Of a DNA stretch of 64,000 nucleotides, positions 39,457 to 51,400 are shown in pieces (position 1 is the stretch's first letter; every line of letters starts with the position of its first letter). The translations under genes and the position numbers were made by a program. The notes beneath the pieces were generated by a model that was given only the letters and a program-made list of their open reading frames with translations, searched no databases and had not been told where the DNA came from. The stretch is taken from the NCBI GenBank assembly GCA_033064195.1, contig JARBJD010000168.1, forward strand, positions 1-64,000, read 5' to 3'. Source of the stretch: Blattamonas nauphoetae. Its lineage: Eukaryota; Preaxostyla; Oxymonadida.

Positions 39457-42400
39457 ATGCAATATCTCTCGCTCTTCCTCTTCTTTGTCAGCCTTAGTGC
39501 ACCTATCAATGCACAACACACACAATCTCCTATTCTCGCCACCAAAACAGATATGAATCAAGATTACTCGATATTTCCCACTAAACACAGTATTAATGCC
39601 GAAGGTTCAATTTATCTTCGATCTGATGGAATGGACAACGAAAACTGTGGAAGTGAGGAATCTCCATGTCTATCGCTCAATACAGCTGTTGCAGCTCTTT
39701 CCACCAATAACGAAATCATCATCGATGATGATTACTCGCTCTCAACTGACTTTACATCACCAAATCTCGAATGGGTTCTGACACAATCGACGACAGGATC
39801 GCTCACTCTGTCTGGCGAAGGGTGTATGATTATCTCCGCAAAGAAAACGAAAATGACACACCGTGCACTGGATATCTCCCTCAAACCTGGTGATGGCGTG
39901 ACTCACCCACTCTACAGAGTTGAATCCGGAACAATGGTTTTCTCGGAATGTACTCTGACTCTATCAACTCAATCAATCAAATCATTTATTGAAGTGAGTA
40001 ATGGAAAACTCATTCTTCAAGAAAACTGTGCAATCATTGCGACATCACTGAAATCACCGTTCCTGAGCGTCACCGGAGGGACAGCCGAATTATCACCTGT
40101 GACGACCTGGACAGCCCATTCATTGGAAACAGAACTGATTATACTCACTAGAGGAACGGTTGGGTTGACATCTCAGACATTATTGGTTGATTCATCATCA
40201 ACTGACAAACTCTTCAATGTGGAAGGAGGGATATTCACAATTCAATCATGCCAAGTTGGAAATGCAACAATGGGCGTTCCGGTGACACTCACTTCAATTT
40301 CTGGAGGTGTATTGACACTTTCAGAGACGAACACCCTCTCCATCGTCACTCCTTTCTCCCCACTCTTTTCAATCTCATCCGGAAACTTAAATGTGGAGCC
40401 AGGAACAGAGATTACTCATTCGTTGGATACCCGATCCGCTCCACTCGTAATTCTTAGGAATACAGGAACAGGGTCGTTTACAAAAACCACAATTCCAGAA
40501 ATGACACTATCATCGAGCGGAGGTCTTTTCTCCCTCTCCGACTCTTCTTCACTCTCTCTTACCGAAATAACCTTTCGAAATATCCAAAATCTCGGAACGG
40601 GCTCCCTCCTGACATCAACTTCATCTGGTTCGCTCACCCTCCAAACAATGGAGTTTCAGTCGATTTCAACATCCAATTCAGGATCAGTGCTCAACATGGC
40701 CTCATCTGGAACGCTTTCCATGACAGAAGTTTCATTTACCGACAATTCCTGTGGGTCATCGGGAAAAGGCCGAAGCGTCTTCATTGATCACTCCTCCCTC
40801 TCCAAAAACAAACTAGTGCTATCTTCTGTGACTGTCACATCCTCCACAACGATTGGAGAGCACGAAATCTTTTTTAAAGGCAAAAATGTGGGACAAGTCG
40901 TAAACTCAGAATGGGCCAGCTTCATCGGCACAGAATCTGCCCAAACTCAAACCACACTTTCCGCATTTTGGGGTCAAGACACAGCCGACTCTTCACAGAC
41001 AGGGCCGCTGGCATACTCGCTGTATCCATTCACGAGTGGATCGCTTCATGTTCGAGAGGGATTTTGGGATCACACGAATTGTGGGAAGGAGACACTGCCA
41101 TGCTCGTCGATCGAGTTTGGTCTGTCGAAAGTTGGAGTGGACTCTTCGACTGTTCTCGTTGATTCTGACAACACACTCGACGATCTCATGTCTATCTCGT
41201 CGATTGAGACGACAATGAAAGGAACGACCGAACCAACTCCAACAGTGTCGGTCTCCTCGAACGGCAGAATCGCAGTCAAAGTACCTTTCTCTCTGTCGTT
41301 GCTCAGATTCGTTGGGGCATCTGCGAAGACAACACCACTCCTCGTCCTCTCAACTGGAAGTCTGTCCATTGAATCCTGCTCCTTCAGCAATCTTCAGAGC
41401 TCCACAAGCTCTGTCCTGTCAGCTTCTCTCTCGTCCTCATGTTCTCTCACCATCACCTCAACCTCATTCGTGTCATGCTCCTCTTCTCAGAGTGATGGTG
41501 GCGTTGTGTGGATCGAAGCTGCCCCCAACACTCCCCCCTCCTCTCTCATCCTCCATGCCACTTTCTCAGAATGCAAGTGCGGGACAGGAAAGACTGGAGA
41601 ATGGGTTTTTGTCAACGGCTCCCGATTAAGCGCCCTCATTGTTCCGTCGAGTTGGTCCACGACAACTGCCGGACTGACCCACAATTTGGACAAATCCAAA
41701 CTTTGGGGAGCGGACTCGGAGCCGACCCATCAGCAATTTGCATCGGAATCACTTTTGATGCATCTTTTGACATATTCAGCAGCTTCTGTGTTTGTTGGGG
41801 TAGAGCTGGGAAGGGATGTTGTTGGTTGTGGTGAGGAAACGTCGCCGTGTGCGAGTCTGGCGACTGGATTTGCACATCTCGACTCTTCGGAGACGACAGT
41901 TCTGACGATTTTGGACTCGACCAGTCTGAACTTTGAGATTTTGAGCAACCGAACGAGTCAGACGATGACCGGACGAGAAGATCCGCAGAAGGGATTGACT
42001 GTCGAGACAGATGGAAAGATCACCGCAAACGCGAACACCCTCTTCTTCTCGTTTCTCTCTTTCACAACCGAAGTACCTTCGTTCTCCCACTCGCTTTTCA
42101 CTCTCTCGTCATCAGCCTCCCTCCACCTCACATCGTGTTCCTTCTCCTCCTTCTCATCCACAACGAATGGCTCGATCCTTTCTGGTTCTCTCGGAGCAAC
42201 CCAAATGCTGAAACTTCACACGATCACCTTCTCAAATTGTCATTCGACCTTGAATGGGGAATCGATCCATCTGAACATGTCCTCCTGCACCTCATCGACG
42301 AACTACAAAATGATCAGCCTCTCCTTCCTCCCTCTCACACCCCCTTCCACTCACTTCTGGATTCTCGGAACCGATTTCTCGTCCTTCATCATTCCATCCA

Positions 42401-45400
42401 AATGGATCGGCTCTTATTCTGACGCCACTTATCAAGAATTGTGGTGCGAACCAACCGACAGCTCTCCCCAACATTCGTTGATGGCATATTTCGTCTTAAT
42501 TATCGACACTGTGATTATCAAAGGGAGTGGGACAGATGATGAAACTTGTGGGTCGGTTTTTCTGCCGTGTAAGACGGTGAAAGGAGGATATGAACAGATC
42601 AGTTCGAAAACAGGAGAGATGATTCTGTTTGTGATGTCTGACTGTGATTTTGGAGTCAACATCACAATCCCGAGTCAGATGGATTTGACAATCGAAGGCG
42701 ATGAAGCTGCGACAACAGCTCCGATCATCGCTCTGTCACCGACAGATGGAGTCCATGCCATCACAACCTCTCTCAAGCTCTCTGCTCTTACTTTCTCGTC
42801 GTCTTCGCAGTCATCTGCATCGTTCATCACAATCACCTCAACCAGTCAGCTCACAATCAAGTCCTGTTCATTCATTGGCGTCGATTGCTCTGAACGAGGC
42901 AGTGTTGTTTCTGGAGCTCTCTCTGATCAAAAGCCGTTCTCAATCACCAACACGACTTTCTCGAATTGCAGGTCGGATGGAGATGGAGGAGTGATCCATC
43001 TTGTCGCAGAAGAATCCACGCCATCCTCCAATCTCGTTCTCAAAGCGTCGTTCGTGGATTGTGCGTGTGGTGAAGGATGTCGTGGTGATTGGGTGTTTGT
43101 GGAAGGGACAGATCTCGTGAATCTGATTGAACCATCAAACTGGGAAGGGACTTTCAACACACTCTCCTTCGCCGCTGACAAAAACAAACTTTGGGGCATC
43201 GACACGACTCGTTCCGACCAAAATTACGGGAATTCAACGCTCCTTGTCTATCTTCTCTTCTTTTCTGGTGAGAACATCTCTGTCTCGTCTGAACAAGGAT
43301 TGGACGTTCTCGGATGTGGAGAGGAATCTACGCCTTGCCAATCAATCTCACACAGTCTCACTCATCTCGCAGTCGGAGAGACAAACGAACTCACTCTTCG
43401 CGGATCACTTGCCCTTAATTTTGAAATGCTCAGCAATCGGACGAATCTGAAGGTTTCTGGGCGATTGGATCCTCCTGATTTGAAAGTTGAAGCTGACGGG
43501 AAGATAACCGCAACGGAGAACACGATGATGTTTGACACAATTCACTTCATCTCTGAAGAGACCATCTCTCGCTCGTTCATTTTCGTCTCTGATTCCGCAA
43601 TATTCACAATCCAAATCTCTGATTTCACTGGCTTCTCGTCGTCATCGTCTGGTTCTGTCCTGTCTGCCGCTCTCACTCTCTCATCTTCCCTCACAGTGAC
43701 GGGCTGTTCCTTCTTCGACTCCAACTCAACCGAAAATGGAGGAATCATGTTCATTTCGTGTCCAGACGACTTCCCTTCCACTTCTCTCGTCCTCTCCGAT
43801 CTCACATTCTCCTCAACGTGCTCCTGCGCTGAAGGAAAACACGGAGAATGGATCTTCATCGAAGCCAGCGACCTTTTGAACCTTCTCGTTGTTGATGATT
43901 GGTCAGTCACGGTCAGCGACTTGCAACAGCCAGCTGACAACAATAAAGTTTGGGGATCTGACATCTCAAAAGCAGAACAGCGGTATGAAAGCACCACGCT
44001 GCTGGTTTATTTGATGGCTTTCTCGTCTGACAAAGTTTGGGTCTCGGCGGATGAGGGTTTGGATGTGGTCGGATGCGGAGATGAACCAACTCCGTGTCAA
44101 ACTCTGTCGACATCGTTCGCTCGTCTGAGTGATGATGAGACGAGCACACTCACTCTTCTGTCGTCAGTCAGTCTTAATTTCGAAATTCTCAGCAACCACA
44201 CGAAACTCATTCTTCTCTCACCAGAATCATCGCCACACTCAATCGATGTGGAAGAAGGAGGAAAAGTTACAGCAGATGCAAATGAATTGTCTCTCTCGTA
44301 TCTCCTCTTCTCAACCTCCCAACAAGTCATCACCCACTCCTTCATCACTCTCACAAACACCGCTCTCCTCTCCATCACCCATTGCCACTTCAGCGGGTTC
44401 CATTCATCTGTCTCAGGTTCGGTCATCTCTGCTGTGCTGACGATGTCGTCTTGTCTTTTGATCGAAAATTGTGATTTCAAGGAATGTTCGTCGACTGCAG
44501 ATGGTGGTGTCATCTCCGTTTCGTGTCATCCCACTTTCCCATCCACGAATCTCACCATCTCCTCATCGTTCGATTCAGCTTCCTCGTGTGCCGCTGGGAA
44601 GCTGGGAGAATGGGTATATGTCACTGGCACTGATCTCTCACAGCTCATTGTTCCACAGAAATGGTCCACAACGATCCAGAACCTCAAACAACCAACGGAC
44701 AACAACAAACTGTGGGGACTGGACGCAAATCGAGCCGGAGAATCGTTCGAAAGCGTGTCGCTTCTTGTTTATCTTCTCAATTTCGTTGGAGATGATGTTT
44801 GGGTCACCTCTGTGAACGGAAAAGATGAGATTGGGTGTGGAGAAGAACAGACACCGTGCGCAACACTCTCCACAGCAATCACACATCTCAACGATGCAGA
44901 AACAAACACCATCACTATCCTTGATTCAGCCACTCTCAATTTCGAGCTCCTGAGCAACCACACAAGCCAGACATTCACAGGGCTTGAAGAACCACGAAAA
45001 GAGGTGTCCGTAACAAGCGATCCAGCCATCACAATCACTTCAAACGAGATCAATCTCTCATTTCTCAGTTTTCTCTCCTCAAACACTGATTTATCTCGTT
45101 CCCTCATCACCATCACAGCTGATGGCTCACTCTCAATCACCAACTCCTCGTTCTCCTCCTTCCACTCCTCCCAAAACGGCACCATCATCTCAGGCAGTCT
45201 TGGCGAGACCCAACACTTACTCCTCCGATTCGTCTCTTTCCTTCAATGCACGTCCAGCACGAACGCATCGTCTGTGTTTTTGGATATGTCAGCATGCACA
45301 GCATCAACAGAATACGACATGAAGAGTCTGTCCTTCTCTGAAATGGGTGAGGAATCCAAACCTCACGTGCTTCTGCTTGGAACTGACTTCAAATCGTTTA

Positions 45401-48400
45401 TCGTCCCATCAAAATGGAGAGGATCGTTCAGCGAATCTGATAGTTGTTCACTCTGGTCCGTTGACACCGCCGCAGATCGGTCAGAGTCACTTCTGGTGTA
45501 TCTGATTGAAGTAACCAATCGAATCAACGTGGGTGGACCGAATGAGGTTGATGCTGATCCCTGTGGGACAAAAGAACGTCCATGCAAGACTGTTGGCTTT
45601 GGGTTTACGATGGTTTCAGATTGGGCTGAACCAATCGTGATTTCTGTCAATGATGACTCAGTGTTCCAAAGTGAAATGACAATCACAATCGACAAGAACC
45701 TCACAATCGTCGGAGATCAGTCTTTGGAACCGCCTCCAACCGTCTCAAATGCTCTGGGCGACTCCATCACAATCACTCAAGGCATCCTCACCCTGAAATA
45801 TCTCTCCTTCAATCCCGGTGTCCAGTTGACCAATCCATTCCTCCGATTCACAAACAAAGGGTTTCTGACGATTGTGGAATGTTTCTTCGTCGGTTTTGAG
45901 GGAACTTGTGAAGGACCTGTCCTCTCCACTGTGATGGACACAACTGCGGTCATCTCGATCACAGAAACTTCCTTCGATTCGTGCTCGTCCACACAAAACA
46001 GTGGAGTCATCAAAATTGCGACTGTTGGTGTCATCCCATCATCATCACTCGTTCTGAAAGCGACGTTCACGAACTGTGAAAGCAGTGAGACGCTTCGTGG
46101 AACTTGGGTTTGTGTTGTTGGAGAGAACCTTGTCGATTTTATTGACCAGACGAACTGGGAAGGGACATACGAATCTCTCACTTTTGAATCAGACAAGTCC
46201 AGACTTTGGGGGATTGATTCCAGTCGATCCGGGAAATGCTTTGGGGAATCAACGCTTCTCGTTTATCTGAAGCAATTCAGCGCTGATTCAATATACATCT
46301 CAGCAGCGGAAGGGATGGATGTCATTGGTTGTGGTGAGGAAACGTCGCCGTGTGCAAGTCTAGCGACGGGATTTGAACGTCTCGACTCTTCAGAGACGAC
46401 AGTTCTGACGATTTTGGATTCGACGAGTTTGAACTTTGAGATTTTGAGCAACCGAACGAGTCAGACGATGACCGGACGAGAAGATCCGCAGAAGGGATTG
46501 ACTGTCGAGACAGATGGAAAGATCACCGCCAACGCGAACACCCTCTTCTTTTCGTTTCTCTCTTTCACCACCGAAGTCCCTTCCTTCTCCCACTCGCTTT
46601 TCACTCTCTCGTCATCAGCCTCCCTCCACCTCACATCGTGCTCCTTCTCCTCCTTCTCATCCACAACGAATGGATCGATCCTCTCTGGTTCTCTCGGAGC
46701 GACGCAAATTCTGAAACTTCACACAATCACTTTCACAAACTGCCATTCGACCTTGAATGGAAAGTCGGTCCATCTAAACATGTCGTCGTGCACCTCATCG
46801 ACGGACTACGAAATGATCAGTCTCACCTTCAACCCTTTCTCATCCTCTTCCCATCACGTCTGGATTTTTGGCTCCAATTTCTCCTCCTACATCAAACCCT
46901 CCAAATGGACAGATTCCTTCTCTCGAGACAGAACGAACGAACTTTGGTGTGAACATGCTAAAGACTCCACCCAACACACTCTCACAGTTTATTTCTATGA
47001 CGTAACCAACACAGTTTTAGTGGATGGAACAGAAGGTCGTGATGTTCCGCTGTGTGGAGATACACTCGCGTGCAAGACGATTGCTGGAGCCTATCAACAA
47101 ATTCGGGATAAAGCAGGCCAGATCTATTTAGTGGTCAACACATCGTGCAATTTCAATGTGGAAATCACAATTCCGATCGATATGGATCTGATTATCAGGA
47201 AAGATGTCAAAGTCGACACCAGTCCCACAATCACTCTGTTGCCTACAGACGGAGTGACCATCGTCACAACATCATTCTCGCTCATCAATATGACGATCAA
47301 CACGTCGAGTGATGGCGGTCGCTCGTTCATCGTGCTCGAAAACAATGGTGGATTGACGATCGAGAGCTGCTCATTCCAAGGCCTTGTCCGTTCAGAAGCA
47401 GGAAGCGTTGTGAGTGGAACACTCGGTGCGTCGAAGATGTTCTCAATCGAAGACACGACTTTCACGAAATGCAGATCGGATGGGAATGGAGGTGTTGTGA
47501 ACTTGATCGTGGAAGGAAACACACTGCCGACTTCACTCGTTCTCAAAGCGTCGTTCATGGATTGTGCGTGTGGTGAAGGATGTTGTGGTGATTGGGTCTT
47601 TATCGAGAGAACAAATCTCGTGGAATTGATTCAACCAACAAACTGGGAAGGGACGTACGAGGCTCTCTCCTTCGCCACCGACAAAAACAAACTTTGGGGC
47701 ATCGATTCGTCACTGTCGGGATCCAGATTCGAAGAGGCTTCGCTTCTTGTGTATCTCCTCGATTACTCTTCTCCATCGATTTGGACGTCATCTTCAGAAG
47801 GCCGGAACTTCATCGGATGTGGAGAAGAAGGCACACCATGTCAAGCCCTGGGTTTTGCGAAAACACATCTCCAACTAAACGATTCTGATGTCCTTACAAT
47901 TCTTGATTCTGGGAAACTCGATTCACTGTTCGCTTGCGAATCGATAAGTCTGACAGTGACAGGAACAACCGAACCACTGAAAATTATCGAAGTCTTTGAA
48001 GATGGGCAGATCACAGCAAGTCAGTTCCCTGCCACATTCTCATTCCTGTCCTTCACAACCGAAGTTCAAGTCTTCGGACGATCTCTCTTCACGATCACAC
48101 AGACAGGGTCACTATCTCTCCTCTCCTGTCGTGTCGTTGGCTTCCACTCGACTGTGTCTGGATCGGTTGTGTCAGCTTCTCTCTCACTCACCTCATCGCT
48201 CATCGTCAGAGCGTGCTCGTTTTCCACGTGCTCCTCAACGAAGGATGGTGGAGTGATCTCCCTTTCATGTCCATCCAACTTCCCATCATCCAATCTCGTC
48301 ATCGACTCCACATTCGATTCAACCTGCACCTGCTCAACCGAACGATCTGGAGAATGGGTCTTCATCTCCGCCCACAACTTCTCAACCCTCCTCGCCCCAA

Positions 48401-51400
48401 CCAACTGGACAGCCACTGTCACAGGCCTCAGCCAACCATCAGAAAATAACAAACTTTGGGGACACGACTCTGCTTATTCGGGCGCCCCGTTCAACAACGT
48501 CACTCTTCTTCTGTACCTCGTGAACTACTCTTCCGATACAGTGTATGTTTCAAAAGGGAGTAAAAGTAATGATATTGGATGCGGGTCGGAGACATTTCCA
48601 TGTCAGACAATCTCAGTCGCAGTCGCGAAACTCAATTCAGCCGACCTCAGCGCAGTGATCGTTCTGGATTCAGCAGACCTCAATTCAACTCTTCAGAGTG
48701 CCTCCAAGAATTTCATTTTGACAGGAGCAGCAACACCTCAGAAGCAGATTCCGGTTTTGGCTCCTGGAAGCGTTAAATCAGACAAAAATACCATGACCCT
48801 TTCATTCCTCTCATTCTCAACCAACCTTCCGTCATTCTCTCGTTCTCTCGTCACCATCACCAAAACCGGCTCATTGACACTCCAAAATTGTTCTTTCTCC
48901 AAATTTAGTTCAAATGTCTCTGGATCTGTCATATCCATGTCATCAACAGCCACAACTCCGTGTCTTCTCATCCAAAATTGTCATTTCTCTGAATGCAAAT
49001 CAGCCCGAAACGGAGGCGTGATGTCTCTCTCCTTCCCCGCAAACTTCCCATCATCTGGTCTGGTCATCGACTCAATCTTTGACCCAACTTGCACCTGTTC
49101 GAGTGGATATTTTGGAGAATGGATTTATCTAACGGGTCGTGGGTTCTCGTCTCTTCTCGCTCCATCGAATTGGACAGCAACAGTGAACGGACTGAGCCAA
49201 CCAACAGACAACAACAAGTTGTGGGGGAATGACACAACAGCCTCGCCAAGCACGTTTAAGAATGTGACGCTGCTGCTCTATCTTGTTACTTATTCATCGG
49301 AAACAGTCTTCGCATCGTCGAATGGGTTGGATTTGCGTGGATGTGGGGCACAAGCGACACCGTGTCTCACACTCGCCACATCTCTCACCAAACTGATCGG
49401 ACAAGATGAGCCGACAATTCGTGTTGTCACGCAAGTCTCTCTCTCCCAGTCATTCACCAGCCCGTCGAGTGGCTTAGTGCTGAAAGGAGAAGAGGAGAAA
49501 ACCACGAAATTCGAGATGTTGTCATCTGGGCGGATATCTGTCACTAAATCATCGTTATCCCTCTCTTCATTTGCTTTCACTGTCACAGCAACGAGACAGA
49601 CAGTTCCATTCACTGTCTCTGCTGATGGAGTACTTCACATTGAAAACTGTTCGTTCGCAAATTACACATGTTCTGCCGACATCGCCTTCATTTCTGTTTT
49701 GAACAGTGCTTCTCTCGCAATCAGCCAATCTCGCTTCACAAACATCACTGTTCACACCACTCGCCCGATCATCCTCTCATCGTCGACAGGACCGCTCTCG
49801 ATCGATGAGACCAAGTTTGAGTCGTGTGTCGCCTGTGTCTCGACTTCGAAAGGCACACTCGAGCTCTCAAAATCAGTTTTCTCGTTCTGTCTTGTTTCGT
49901 TGGATGGTCTGATCTCATACGCAACTGAAGATCCGATCCAGACCACCACACTCCTCCTCAACGAATGCACATTCGAGAACATCACTCACTCCTCATCCCA
50001 ATCAGACAGCGCAATCATCCACACATCCCAATCCCTCACCATTACAAACACAAACTTCACAACTTGCACAAAATCACTTCTCACCGTCATAAATGTGAAT
50101 GGAACCCCAACTTCCATGCCAACAGTTGAGATTTCTGGCTCGATCTTTGATTCAACCGGAGAGAACCTCCTCGAAACCGGGTCGTTCATCACAATCAACA
50201 TGTCAGATTCCGTGACCATCGCGAACTCGACATTCCAACACATCCAGTCCAGCACAGACGGGAGCATCATGTTAATTGCCAACTCCACTTCAGCCACCCT
50301 CGACTCCCTCATCGTCTCCAACGTCTCCACAACCGCTGAGGGATTATTCACACTCGTCAACATCTCTTCAACCACGTCAATCAGATCCTGCAAACTCGAT
50401 CGAACAATCTCCCAATATTCAACTTTCGTCATCGCCAGCTCGTCATGCACAGTAAACATCAGCAGCACGAACTTCACTGAATGTGTGGCAACAGTGGGAA
50501 GTGGAGTGTTGTATTCAACGACCCATCTTCTCTGCGAGCATTGTGCGTTCAGAAACTGTTATGGATTGTTCGCTGCTGACTCCATTTTCATCGCTGACCC
50601 GAACGGACTTCAGGAGGTCACTGTTTCGGTCGTCAATTGTTCGTTTGACGGGCCTGGTTCGGATATTCGACGACGAGGAGCGTGTCTGTCGTTCCAGAAC
50701 ACCAGCTCAGTCGTTCTGAAGACGCTGAGATTCGCAGGAATCCACACTCAGTCCATCCAGGGAGGAGCCGTGATGTGCCGACAAACGAAGACATTTGTGT
50801 GTGAGGCGTGTTCTTTTGATCGAATCCAGTCATCTTTTGGTTCTGGGATGTATATTTACGAAGTCGAGCAATCTGTGTCGATCAGCCTCTCAAATTTCAC
50901 GAATTGTTCGTCGTCTCAACGCGCAGGCGCGCTCTCGTTTAGATTTGCTCTCGTCCCATCCAATCTCAATGTCATCAACTGCATCTTCACGAACTGTACA
51001 TCTCTCATGTCAGCTGGTGCCGCGATCATCCACTCAGACACCGGCTCAGCGTCCGACACATCGACCGTCAGAATCTGCACGTTTTCTGGTTGTGAATTTA
51101 TTGGATGTTCGTCACTGCAAGGAGGAGCGCTGCATCTCGTCTGGAATTCTGTCCACCCAGCCCAAATAGTGAAATTATTGAGCTCACAATTCTCAGGAAA
51201 CACAGCAACGAACTCCGGTGGAAGTGTTTATGTTGAAGAGAAGTACTCCGATTCGTCGACAGTGAATGGATCGCTGATAATCGAACAAAGCACGTTCTTG
51301 TCGAACGAGTGTCAGAACAGGGACAAGTGGGAGAACAAGGCGATTCTGTTGGAGACGATCTGTGGTGGTGCCATCTATGCTCTGGCTGATACGCCGACGA

